This document shows positions 6,114 through 14,845 of a stretch of 25,482 nucleotides of DNA, piece by piece. Made by a program: the position numbers and the translations under genes. The notes under the pieces are model-generated. The model was not told the DNA's origin, made no database searches, and saw only the letters and a list, made by a program, of their open reading frames with translations. Numbering within the stretch: the stretch's first letter is position 1; the number at the start of each line of letters is the position of its first letter. The stretch is from an uncultured Clostridium sp. Its GTDB lineage: Bacteria > Bacillota > Clostridia > TANB77 > CAG-508. Location of the stretch: the NCBI GenBank assembly GCA_900554815.1, contig USIO01000023.1:1-25482 (forward strand). Reading direction: 5' to 3'.

Positions 6114-9100
6114 TTAGCCAAATAAGCTCATTTGATTACTTTGACTCATACCTTTTAAGCAACCCGCATTTTGTAAAAGTTCAATAACTGTTTTTCCTAT
6201 TTTAGATTTAATTCTTAAGTCATCAATTGACATAAACTTTCCTTCTTTTTTTGCTATATCTATTCCCTCTGCTGCTACAGTTCCTAATCCAGGTATACTA
6301 TTTAATGGTGGTCGAATCCCTTTTTCTGATTCCATTAAAAATTTTGTTGCATGAGATTTATATAAATCAATTGGTAAAAAAGTTATACCTCTTTCATACA
6401 TTTCTAATACAATTTCTAAAGTGCCATACATGTCTTTGTCTTTATTAGTAGCTGCATTTCCTTGTAGTTCTATTTCTCTCATTTTGTTTTTTACTTTTTC
6501 TACTCCATGGCACATAACATCACTGTCAAAAGCATCTGCTCTAATAGTAAAATATGCTGTATAGTATGCTGCTGGTATATGTACTTTATACCAAGCTATT
6601 CTAAAAGCATTTGTTACATATGCTGCCGCATGAGCCTTTGGAAACATATATTTTATTTTCTCACAAGACTTTATGTACCAATCTGGAACATCATGTTCTT
6701 TCATTAGTGCAACATATTCTGCCCATTTTTCTTTGTCTTTTAAAGCTTTTCCTTTACGTACAGTTTCCATTATTTTAAATGCTGGATTTGGAGGTACTCC
6801 TTTTTTTATAAGATAAATCATAATATCATCACGGCAACAAATTGCTTCATTTAGGCTTACTGTTCCTTGTTCTATTAAGCTTTGAGCATTACCAACCCAT
6901 ACATCTGTACCATGCGATAACCCAGATATTCGAATTAATTCGTCAAAAGTTGTTGGTTTTGTATCTACTAGCATTCCTCGTACAAATTTTGTTCCAAATT
7001 CAGGTACTCCATAGCTTCCTACTTTGCTGTTTATTTGTTCTGGTGTTACTCCCAATGCTTCTGTTGAACTAAAAATTGACATTGTTTTTTTATCATCCAA
7101 TGGAACTTCTGTTGGATTTATTCCTGTTATGTCATAAAGCATACGTATCATAGTTGGGTCATCATGTCCAAGAATATCTAGTTTTAATAGATTTTGGTCT
7201 ATTGAGTGATAATCAAAATGCGTTGTAATAATGTCTGAATTTGGGTCATCTGCTGGGTGCTGTACAGGTGTAAATTCATAAATTTCTCTTCCCTTTGGAA
7301 CAACTATAATTCCTCCTGGGTGTTGACCTGTTGTTCTTTTTACTCCAGTACATCCTAATGCAATTCTTTCTACCTCAGCATTGTTTACTGGAATCCCTCT
7401 TTCTTCATAATATTTTTTTACATATCCAAAAGCTGTTTTGTCTGCAACTGTTCCTACTGTTCCTGCTTTAAATGTAGTACCTTTCCCAAAAATAACTTCC
7501 GTATATTTATGCGCCTTTGTTTGGTACTCCCCCGAAAAATTTAAGTCGATATCAGGTTCTTTATCTCCATTAAATCCTAAAAAGGTTTCAAATGGAATAT
7601 CTATTCCGTCTTTCATCATTCTTGTTCCACAATTTGGGCAGTTTTTGTCTGGCAAGTCAAATCCACAAGCATATCCATAGTCTGTAAAATCTGAATATTT
7701 ACACTTTGGGCATCTATAATGTGGTGGTAGTGAATTTACTTCTGTAATACCTGTCATATTTGCTACAAATGATGATCCAACGCTTCCTCTAGATCCAACA
7801 ATATAACCATCTTCATTAGATTTCCATACTAGTTTTTGTGCAATAATATACATTACAGAAAAACCATTTTTTATAATTGAGTTTAATTCTTTATCCAATC
7901 TTTCTTGAACAATTTGTGGTAATGGGTCTCCATATAATTCATGTGCTTTAGTAAAAGCAATCGTTTTTATTGTTTCTTCGCATCCTTCAATATATGGAGG
8001 ACATTTTTCTGGAGAAATAGGACTAATTTTTTCGCACATATCTGCAATTTTATTTGTATTAGTTACTACAACTTCATATGCTTTTTCGTCTCCTAAGTAT
8101 GAGAATTCGTCTAGCATTTCTTCTGTAGTACGTAAATATAAAGGTGCTTGTTCATCTGCATCTTCATATCCTTGTCCAGCCATTAAAATTCTTCTATATA
8201 TTTCATCTTGTGGATCCATAAAGTGAACGTCACACGTAGCTACAACTAGCTTATTTAATTTTTCTCCTAGTGTAACAATTTTTTTATTAATCTCTTTTAG
8301 TGTTTCATTATCTTGTACCGTACCATTACGTACCATAAATTGGTTATTGCCTAATGGCTGTATTTCTAAGTAGTCATAGTCATTTGCAATTTTTTCTATT
8401 TCCTCATCAGTTTTTCCTGCAACAATTGCACGATACAATTCTCCAGCTTCACAGGCACTTCCAAGCATTAAACCTTCTGAATGTTTTTTGAAAATGCTTT
8501 TTAGTATTCTTGGTTTTTTATAAAAATAATCTAAATTAGAGTAAGATATTAATTTATACAAATTTTTTAATCCTACTAAGTTTCTAGCTAAAATAATAGC
8601 ATGGTATGTTGGTAATTTTTTGTAATCTGCTTTTCCTGCTTCTAATGTGTCAATATCTTCTAATTTTTTTACCCCTTTTTCCTTTAGGATTTTTAGCATT
8701 ACTTGGAATACTTTTACTAAAGTATCTACATCGTCTAAAGCTCTATGTGCAACTTCTACTTTTATTCCTAAATTATCTGCAATTATACCCAGTTTATACT
8801 TTTTGTAACCTGGGAACAAATCCTTTGCTAAGCGTAATGTGTCAATATATGTATTATTCAATTCTAGTCCCAATTGTTTACAATTATATTTAATAAATCC
8901 AATATCAAAATCTGCATTGTGAGCAACTAAAACAGAATCTCCAATAAACTCTAATACTTTTGGCATTATTTCTTTTATTGTTGGTGCATCTTTTACCATT
9001 TCGTCTGTAATATTAGTAATATCAACTACTTCTTTAGGAATTGGTTTTTCTGGGTTAACAAAACTCTCAAATGAATCAATCACTTCTCCATTTTTATATT

Positions 9101-10436
9101 TCATAATTCCAAATTCTGTTATTTTTTCTGTTCTAAAAGAAAGTCCTGTTGTTTCAATATCTAATATACAGTATTCTGTGTCAATATCTTGTTTTTGTGG
9201 GAAGGCTACACATGATTCTTTATCTGGCACTAAATAGGCTTCCACACCATAAATTACTTTTAAGTCTGCTCCTGATTTACCTAAGTATTTGTGGGCATCT
9301 GGAAATGCCTGTACAACACCATGGTCAGTAATAGCAATTGCTTTCCATCCCCAACTTACTGCTCTTTTTAATAAATCTTCGCAAGAAGTTACTCCATCCA
9401 TTTGACTCATTTTTGTGTGTATATGCAACTCTACTCTTTTTTCTGCTGAATTATCCATCCTTTTTTCTTTCTTCATTCCTGGAGTTTCTATAATAACATT
9501 TGCAATTACACCAATTTCTTTTGCATATGGGTCATATTTTGCGTTTCCTTCAATTTTTATTCCTTTTGCGTTTTTTAATCTGCTTTCTACTGTTTTTGAC
9601 TGTTCTTTAGCAACAAATGATTTACATAACATTGTGCTGCTGCCGTCATAGATTTTAAAGGAAATTAAAATTTTTCCATTTTTTAGTTCTCGAGATTCTA
9701 CATCTCCAATTCTATCTCCTTCTAAGCATAATTTGTCTGTGTCAACTGAAATATTGGCAATTTTAATTAAATCTGCTTTAATGTTTGTAGATTTTCCTAA
9801 TATTAATGGGGATTGTTCTTCTCCGGCTTCTTTGGTTTCTTTTGTTTTTGTTTCTTTTTGCTCTTCTTTCTGAATTTGGTTTTCCACATTTTGAATTTTT
9901 TTTATTACTTGATATTCTTCTTCTTTTAGTTTGTCTTCTAATTCATGAATTTTTTCTTCTGAAATATTTTCCATAAACTCTATTATATAAGATTTATTAT
10001 ATAAATGTTTTATTAGTTCTGCTAACACATTATGCATATTTCTTGCCATTAAAATGTCTTTTCCTTTTACATTTAGTATTATTGTAATTTTATTATTCAT
10101 AATGTTTAATGTGGATTCTTTCATAATAGCTTTTGTTAATGGATATTTAATTGCAATATATTTTATTATGTTATTCCATTCTTCTTTGATTATATTATCG
10201 TCTATTAAAAAAGAATATGACATTTCAACTGTAGCTGTTTCAATACTAAATTTATTTTGTATATATTGTTCAAATTTTATAATTTCTTTAAGTTCTATTT
10301 TTTCGTCACTTTTAAGTTGAATATCAATTTTATTACTTTTTTTAAATAAATTTACAGACATAATTTTGGTATTTAGCAAATTACTATTATCTGTAAAATC
10401 TTTAAAAACATCCTTTAGTAATTTTTCTTGTTCCAT
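6114..10436 (-). CDS. polC: DNA polymerase III alpha subunit, Gram-positive PolC type
   Basis: The 1440-residue replicative polymerase has the PolC layout. It has an N-terminal region with a charged linker (about 155-205), an OB fold (about 215-320), and a PHP domain starting V-E-L-H-I-H-T (336-342) with D-H-G at 371-373. The inserted DnaQ-like 3'-5' exonuclease carries DIETTG (425-430), H-N-A-D-F-D (506-511) and H-R-A-L-D-D-V (564-570), so proofreading residues are present. A cysteine cluster follows (Cys909, 912, 924, 933, 936), then polymerase palm aspartates in PDIDLNF (961-967) and L-D-I-L-G-H-D-D (about 1086-1093). The C-terminal QMSLF (1435-1439) is a canonical sliding-clamp binding motif. 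Length is normal for the family. It follows rseP by 26 nt with an AAAGGAG ribosome site. In-frame CGG codons are absent from its 1440 codons. Confidence 0.97.
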   Translation of the reverse strand: MEQEKLLKDVFKDFTDNSNLLNTKIMSVNLFKKSNKIDIQLKSDEKIELKEIIKFEQYIQNKFSIETATVEMSYSFLIDDNIIKEEWNNIIKYIAIKYPLTKAIMKESTLNIMNNKITIILNVKGKDILMARNMHNVLAELIKHLYNKSYIIEFMENISEEKIHELEDKLKEEEYQVIKKIQNVENQIQKEEQKETKTKETKEAGEEQSPLILGKSTNIKADLIKIANISVDTDKLCLEGDRIGDVESRELKNGKILISFKIYDGSSTMLCKSFVAKEQSKTVESRLKNAKGIKIEGNAKYDPYAKEIGVIANVIIETPGMKKEKRMDNSAEKRVELHIHTKMSQMDGVTSCEDLLKRAVSWGWKAIAITDHGVVQAFPDAHKYLGKSGADLKVIYGVEAYLVPDKESCVAFPQKQDIDTEYCILDIETTGLSFRTEKITEFGIMKYKNGEVIDSFESFVNPEKPIPKEVVDITNITDEMVKDAPTIKEIMPKVLEFIGDSVLVAHNADFDIGFIKYNCKQLGLELNNTYIDTLRLAKDLFPGYKKYKLGIIADNLGIKVEVAHRALDDVDTLVKVFQVMLKILKEKGVKKLEDIDTLEAGKADYKKLPTYHAIILARNLVGLKNLYKLISYSNLDYFYKKPRILKSIFKKHSEGLMLGSACEAGELYRAIVAGKTDEEIEKIANDYDYLEIQPLGNNQFMVRNGTVQDNETLKEINKKIVTLGEKLNKLVVATCDVHFMDPQDEIYRRILMAGQGYEDADEQAPLYLRTTEEMLDEFSYLGDEKAYEVVVTNTNKIADMCEKISPISPEKCPPYIEGCEETIKTIAFTKAHELYGDPLPQIVQERLDKELNSIIKNGFSVMYIIAQKLVWKSNEDGYIVGSRGSVGSSFVANMTGITEVNSLPPHYRCPKCKYSDFTDYGYACGFDLPDKNCPNCGTRMMKDGIDIPFETFLGFNGDKEPDIDLNFSGEYQTKAHKYTEVIFGKGTTFKAGTVGTVADKTAFGYVKKYYEERGIPVNNAEVERIALGCTGVKRTTGQHPGGIIVVPKGREIYEFTPVQHPADDPNSDIITTHFDYHSIDQNLLKLDILGHDDPTMIRMLYDITGINPTEVPLDDKKTMSIFSSTEALGVTPEQINSKVGSYGVPEFGTKFVRGMLVDTKPTTFDELIRISGLSHGTDVWVGNAQSLIEQGTVSLNEAICCRDDIMIYLIKKGVPPNPAFKIMETVRKGKALKDKEKWAEYVALMKEHDVPDWYIKSCEKIKYMFPKAHAAAYVTNAFRIAWYKVHIPAAYYTAYFTIRADAFDSDVMCHGVEKVKNKMREIELQGNAATNKDKDMYGTLEIVLEMYERGITFLPIDLYKSHATKFLMESEKGIRPPLNSIPGLGTVAAEGIDIAKKEGKFMSIDDLRIKSKIGKTVIELLQNAGCLKGMSQSNQMSLFG

Positions 10437-10462
10437 ATTGTGCTCCTTTTATATTGTTTGGT

Positions 10463-11725
10463 TTAAAATATTCTTAGAATATCGTTATATGCAACAAAAA
10501 TTGATAAGGCAATAATTAGTCCAAACCCAATTAATTGTATATTTATTTCTATTTTTTCATTAAATGGTTTCCTTCTAATGCCTTCGATTATATAAATTAC
10601 AATTTTTCCTCCATCTAAAGGTGGAAATGGCAAAAGATTAGTTACACCTAGTGAAAGAGAAATTAAAGCTAATATATAAATAAAGTCATAAAAGCCTTCT
10701 GTATTTGAAACTATTCCTGCAATTCCAATTGGACCGGTTAATTGGTCTGCTTTTACTTGTCCAGTAAATAACATTTTTAGGTTATCTACAATAGATGCTG
10801 AAAAACTTATTGTGTCCCAAAAACCATAATAAACATTATTAATAAAATTGTTTTCAGCTGTTTTAAAATAAACGCCTAGTGTATGAATTGTAACGGTCTC
10901 CGGTATTAATTCAATTACTTTTTCTTCATTATTTCTTTTTATTTTAATACTTAACTTATCTTGTTGACTGTTTTGAATGTATTCCACAGCTTTTTCGGGA
11001 TTGTTTTCAACATAATTATTATTAATTTCTATAATTATGTCTTCCGCTTTTAGACCTGCTTTATCTGCCGGGCTGTCTGGATATATTAAAGCAATTTTAC
11101 TGCTTGCTTCATTTTGGGAAGCATAAAAATAAATTCCAACACTTTTAGCTTCTGAGTCAATTAGTTTCGTGTTTATATTAAATTGTTCGTCATCTCTTTT
11201 AATTGTTAAAGTAACCTCTTTTGAGTCTAAATCTGCAATGGCTTTCGATATGTCTGAATTTAGGTGAATATGTTGTTCATTAACTTTTACTATTTTGTCC
11301 CCTTCTTGTAATCCTTGAGTAATTAGGTTTTGATTTTGAATTTTTTCAATTTCGTTAGAAATATAGTTTCCATTAGTAGATACTAGAGTAAAATATATAA
11401 TCAGTCCAAAGAAAATATTTACTAGTCCTCCTGCTGCAACAATGGCAATTTTTTTTGGAATACTGGTATTGCTAAAAGATCCTTTAGCATTTGAACGTTC
11501 TTCTTCTCCTTCTAAACTAACAAATCCGCCTAATGGTATTAGTCTTAATGCATAAAGAGTTTCTTTCCCTTGCTTTTTTAAAATTATTGGTCCAAATCCA
11601 ATTGCAAATTGATTTACTTTTACTTTACTTAATTTTGCAACAATAAAGTGTCCTCCTTCGTGAATAAGTACAAGTAATCCCAATAAAAAAATAATTTTTA
11701 AAGCATTGATGATAAATTCTAACAC
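10463..11725 (-). CDS. rseP: RseP/RasP-like intramembrane zinc metalloprotease (site-2 protease, M50)
   Basis: This 420-residue membrane protease cleaves transmembrane substrates such as anti-sigma factors and leftover signal peptides. The zinc site HEGGH is at 22-26 in the first membrane helix, and the third ligand motif is in NLLPFPPLDGG (363-373). Two PDZ-like regions lie between: about 128-190 (Q-G-L-Q-E-G-D-K-I-V-K-V) and about 205-275 (S-P-A-D-K-A-G-L-K-A-E-D-I). Many Firmicutes homologues have one PDZ, so the first is worth checking. The start codon is GTG, set by AGGAGG 5 nt upstream; the overlapping ATG is out of frame and stops at once. It lies between cdsA and polC, where dxr and ispG would usually also be found. 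Confidence 0.92.
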   Translation of the reverse strand: MLEFIINALKIIFLLGLLVLIHEGGHFIVAKLSKVKVNQFAIGFGPIILKKQGKETLYALRLIPLGGFVSLEGEEERSNAKGSFSNTSIPKKIAIVAAGGLVNIFFGLIIYFTLVSTNGNYISNEIEKIQNQNLITQGLQEGDKIVKVNEQHIHLNSDISKAIADLDSKEVTLTIKRDDEQFNINTKLIDSEAKSVGIYFYASQNEASSKIALIYPDSPADKAGLKAEDIIIEINNNYVENNPEKAVEYIQNSQQDKLSIKIKRNNEEKVIELIPETVTIHTLGVYFKTAENNFINNVYYGFWDTISFSASIVDNLKMLFTGQVKADQLTGPIGIAGIVSNTEGFYDFIYILALISLSLGVTNLLPFPPLDGGKIVIYIIEGIRRKPFNEKIEINIQLIGFGLIIALSIFVAYNDILRIF

Positions 11726-11808
11726 ATTATCCTCCTAAACAAATAATATTTATTCTATGTAAAGTGTTATTTGTGCAAAACTTTATATTTTCTAGCCATT
11801 CTGTTATT

Positions 11809-12615
11809 TTATAATAAATTTAATAGTAAAAAATAAGCAAATGGTGCTATAAATATAACACTATCAATTCTGTCTAACATCCCTCCGTGTCCTGGAATTA
11901 AATTGCTAAAGTCTTTTATTCCTACATATCTTTTTATACTTGATGCTGCAAAATCACCTATTTGGCTTAATATACTAAGTGCTATTGATATTAAAATTAT
12001 ATAAATATATGAAATGTTTTGATCTAAAAATTTATTTAGAATAATTGTATATGGAATTGTAAGTAATAAACTACCTAGTAGACCAGCAATACAGCCTTCT
12101 ATGGATTTGTTTGGGCTAATATTACTAAATTTATGTTTTCCAATTTTTTTCCCAATTAAATATGCAAATATGTCTGTACCCCAAGCAATAAATAATACAT
12201 ACCATACTAGTATTGTTCCATTTTCTAGTCCTTTAATCATTGGTAAAAATACTATAAATCCTAAAACATAGCAAATTCCTAAAAGAGTTATAGAAATGTC
12301 TTTTATATTAATTTTCAATTCGGTAACAACAACAATTAAAAATAAAACTGCAATAATAGATGGTATTAATAATTGTAAATATCCTTTTACAAAATCTCCT
12401 GGGATAATATGTATAAATGCTATTATAATCGCAAAAAAATATCCTACCCATTTAACTGGATTTGCCTTTTTACTAAAAGCATTATAGAATTCGTGTAAAC
12501 TTAATATTGCAATAATACTAAATGCAATATCTACAATATACTTATTTCCCAAAGTTAATAAAATTGCTACTAATGGAAAACCAACTAAAGAAGTTATTAT
12601 TCTTTTTATATTCAT
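11809..12615 (-). CDS. cdsA: Phosphatidate cytidylyltransferase (CDP-diglyceride synthase)
   Basis: The 268-residue protein makes CDP-diacylglycerol from phosphatidate and CTP at the membrane, the branch point of phospholipid synthesis. It has about eight hydrophobic segments. The family signature is near the C-terminus (about 217-252): G-D-F-A-A-S-S-I-K-R, then K-D-F, P-G-H-G-G and D-R-I-D-S. The usual G-D-L is G-D-F here, a mild change. It lies 20 nt downstream of uppS and upstream of rseP, in the conserved lipid-carrier block. Length is typical. Confidence 0.95.
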   Translation of the reverse strand: MNIKRIITSLVGFPLVAILLTLGNKYIVDIAFSIIAILSLHEFYNAFSKKANPVKWVGYFFAIIIAFIHIIPGDFVKGYLQLLIPSIIAVLFLIVVVTELKINIKDISITLLGICYVLGFIVFLPMIKGLENGTILVWYVLFIAWGTDIFAYLIGKKIGKHKFSNISPNKSIEGCIAGLLGSLLLTIPYTIILNKFLDQNISYIYIILISIALSILSQIGDFAASSIKRYVGIKDFSNLIPGHGGMLDRIDSVIFIAPFAYFLLLNLL

Positions 12616-12635
12616 TATTAATAATTCCTTTCTTT

Positions 12636-13337
12636 TTATGCTCCACCAAATTTTCTGTTTCGTTTATAATATTCTTCTATGGCTATGTCTAAATCCTTTT
12701 CTGTAAAATCTGGCCAATTTTTTTCTAAAAAATAAAATTCAGAATATACAATTTGCCATGGCAAAAAATTACTGGTTCTAAGTTCATTACTTGTTCTTAT
12801 TACCAAATCTGGTTCAGGTATTCCTGCTGTATATAAATTATTTGAAATAGTTTGTTCAGAAATATCTTCTAATTTGATTTTTCCATCAATAACATCTTTA
12901 ACAATTTTTTTAGTAGCATTTAGTATTTCTTCTCTTCCTCCATAGTTAAAAGCAATGCAAAGAGTTGTTCCAGTATTGTGTTTTGTTTTTTCTATAATGT
13001 TTTTTATACTTCTTTGCATACTTTCAGATAATGCTTTAATATTGCCTAATACTTTTATTCTAATGTTTTCTGTATTTGCTCTTCTTCCAAAATCGTCTAA
13101 GTAATTTTGTAATAATAGCATTAAAGCCCCCACTTCTTCTTGCGTTCTTTTCCAGTTTTCAGTTGAAAATGCATAAACTGTTAAATATTTTAGTCCTATT
13201 TTATTAGCATATCTAGTAATTTTTTCTAAAACTTTTGCTCCTTCTTTATGCCCTAATTTAATGTCTATTCCTTTTCCCCTAGCCCATCTTCTGTTTCCAT
13301 CCATAATAATTGCAATATGTTGTAAACTTTTTACCAT
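12636..13337 (-). CDS. uppS: Isoprenyl transferase (undecaprenyl diphosphate synthase)
   Basis: The 233-residue enzyme extends farnesyl diphosphate with isopentenyl diphosphate units to make the lipid carrier for cell-wall precursors. The catalytic Asp is in M-D-G-N-R-R-W-A near the N-terminus (Asp13), followed by G-H-K-E-G-A and Y-A-F-S-T-E-N-W. The C-terminal substrate motif R-T-S-N-E-L-R-T-S-N-F and W-Q-I-V-Y-S-E-F is intact. I chose ATG 13337 because GGAGG is just before it and the first catalytic block then starts at residue 11. The open frame continues upstream to 13379, but that would overlap frr. It starts 10 nt after frr ends. Confidence 0.95.
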   Translation of the reverse strand: MVKSLQHIAIIMDGNRRWARGKGIDIKLGHKEGAKVLEKITRYANKIGLKYLTVYAFSTENWKRTQEEVGALMLLLQNYLDDFGRRANTENIRIKVLGNIKALSESMQRSIKNIIEKTKHNTGTTLCIAFNYGGREEILNATKKIVKDVIDGKIKLEDISEQTISNNLYTAGIPEPDLVIRTSNELRTSNFLPWQIVYSEFYFLEKNWPDFTEKDLDIAIEEYYKRNRKFGGA

Positions 13338-13347
13338 AATTCCTCCA

Positions 13348-13896
13348 CTAAATCGACATAATGTCTCGTTCTTTTTCATTTAATATTTTGTCTACTTCTT
13401 CAGTATTTTTGTCTGTTATTTTTTGTATTGTTTCTTCTGCTCGCCTTCTGTCATCTTCTGAAATTACGCCTTCTTTTTCCATTAGTTTAAATTCATCTAT
13501 TCCATCTCTGCGAATAGCTCTTAAAGAAACTTTTGCATCCTCTGCTAATTTTTTTACTTCTTTTACTATTTCTTTTCTTCTTTCTTCATTCAATTCTGGA
13601 AAACTAAGCCTAATTACTTTACCATCATTATTTGGGTTAATTCCAATATCTGATTTTAACAACTCTTTTTCTATCTCTTTTAAAATGCTTGCATCCCAAG
13701 GTTGAATAACAATCATTCTAGCTTCTGGAACAGAAATTCCTGCTACCTGATTAATAGGGGTTGGTACTCCATAATAATCTATTTTTATTTTGTTTAATAT
13801 AGCAGGGTTAGCTCTTCCAGCTCTAATTTCTGATAAATTTTCTTTTAAAACACTTAGTGTTTTTTTCATTTTTTCTTCGATTTCATTATAATCCAT
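13348..13896 (-). CDS. frr: Ribosome recycling factor
   Basis: The 182-residue protein splits post-termination ribosomes together with EF-G. It has the family's near-universal features: R-A-G-R-A-N-P-A near residue 24, Y-Y-G-V-P-T-P-I-N-Q, the V-I-Q-P-W-D block, R-L-S-F-P-E-L-N-E-E-R-R, and the long C-terminal helix with D-D-R-R-R-A-E-E. Length is close to the usual 185. It lies between pyrH and uppS as in most Firmicutes. Confidence 0.97.
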   Translation of the reverse strand: MDYNEIEEKMKKTLSVLKENLSEIRAGRANPAILNKIKIDYYGVPTPINQVAGISVPEARMIVIQPWDASILKEIEKELLKSDIGINPNNDGKVIRLSFPELNEERRKEIVKEVKKLAEDAKVSLRAIRRDGIDEFKLMEKEGVISEDDRRRAEETIQKITDKNTEEVDKILNEKERDIMSI

Positions 13897-13960
13897 TTTT
13901 ATTTCTCCTTTATTATTAAATTATAAAATACAATATAAGTATTTATTGTTTATAATGTTT

Positions 13961-14668
13961 TTATTTTACAATTGTGCCTATTTTTTCTCCTTTAATTATT
14001 CTTACAATATTTTCTGGTTGACTAATTCCAAAAACAATTAATGGAATATTATTATCTCTACAAAGTGATGTAGCTGTTGAGTCCATTACTTTTAAGTCTT
14101 TGTTTAAAATATCTAAATATGTTATTTCGTCATATTTAACTGCTGTTTTGTCTAATTTAGGATCTGCTGAATAAACTCCGTCTATAGTTTTTGCAAGCAT
14201 AATTACTTCACAATCTGTTTCTGCAGCACGTAATGCAGCTGCTGTATCTGTTGAAAAGTATGGGTTCCCTGTTCCACATGCAAAAATAACTACTCTTCCT
14301 CTTTCTAAATGTTTCATTGCTTTTCTTTTTATATATGGTTCTGCAATTTCTCGCATTTCAATTGCTGTTTGCATTCTTGTATATACTTTTCTAGCCTCTA
14401 ATGCATCTTGTAATGCAAGTGCGTTTATTGCGGTTGCTAGCATCCCCATGTAGTCTGATGTTGTTCTTTCCATTTGATGTCCATATTTGCCTCTCCAAAA
14501 ATTTCCTCCTCCAATAACAATTGATACTTGTACACCCATGTCTACTATAATCTTAATTTGATCACAAATATTTCCTAACACATCCGCATCTATGCCTGTT
14601 TTTTTATCTCCTGCCATTGCTTCTCCGCTTAGCTTTAGTAAAACTCTTTTATATGCCAGTTCATCCAT
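13961..14668 (-). CDS. pyrH: UMP kinase
   Basis: The 235-residue enzyme phosphorylates UMP to UDP in pyrimidine nucleotide synthesis. Visible motifs are K-L-S-G-E-A-M near residue 12, I-G-G-G-N-F-W-R-G, D-Y-M-G-M-L-A-T, and T-G-N-P-Y-F-S-T-D-T-A-A-A-L-R-A in the nucleotide-binding core. The start is ATG 14668, because GGAGG-TTTTT precedes it exactly; the in-frame ATG at 14680 overlaps that ribosome site. It is the first gene of the pyrH-frr-uppS-cdsA-rseP-polC block. The rpsB-tsf pair that often precedes pyrH is not next to it. Confidence 0.96.
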   Translation of the reverse strand: MDELAYKRVLLKLSGEAMAGDKKTGIDADVLGNICDQIKIIVDMGVQVSIVIGGGNFWRGKYGHQMERTTSDYMGMLATAINALALQDALEARKVYTRMQTAIEMREIAEPYIKRKAMKHLERGRVVIFACGTGNPYFSTDTAAALRAAETDCEVIMLAKTIDGVYSADPKLDKTAVKYDEITYLDILNKDLKVMDSTATSLCRDNNIPLIVFGISQPENIVRIIKGEKIGTIVK

Positions 14669-14710
14669 AAAAACCTCCATTTTTTAAGCATAAAAATGCT
14701 CTATATTTAT

Positions 14711-14738
14711 ATTATATTTTCGAATTCTATTCTATCAT
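14711..14738 (-). promoter_or_regulatory. Possible promoter of the pyrH-polC block
   Basis: On the minus strand ATGATA (14738-14733) and a perfect TATAAT (14716-14711) are separated by 16 nt. The -35 matches consensus at four of six positions. A small hairpin (AGCAT-TTTT-ATGCT on the minus strand) lies between it and the pyrH ribosome site. Confidence 0.45.
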
Positions 14739-14790
14739 ATAATATAAAAAAAAATCATTATTTTTTTGAAATTTTTTTATTTTTTCTTAA

Positions 14791-14843
14791 TTTTCTAAAA
14801 AAGGATTTGAAGTTTTTCCAATTTCAAATCCTTTTTTAGAAAA
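14791..14843. terminator. 21-bp hairpin terminator after the 764-aa gene
   Basis: The arms 14791-14811 and 14823-14843 are perfect 21-bp inverted copies with an 11-nt loop. The stem has an A-tract on one side and a T-tract on the other, so it can end transcription in either direction. It starts 3 nt after the stop of the minus-strand gene. Confidence 0.8.
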
Positions 14844-14845
14844 AT

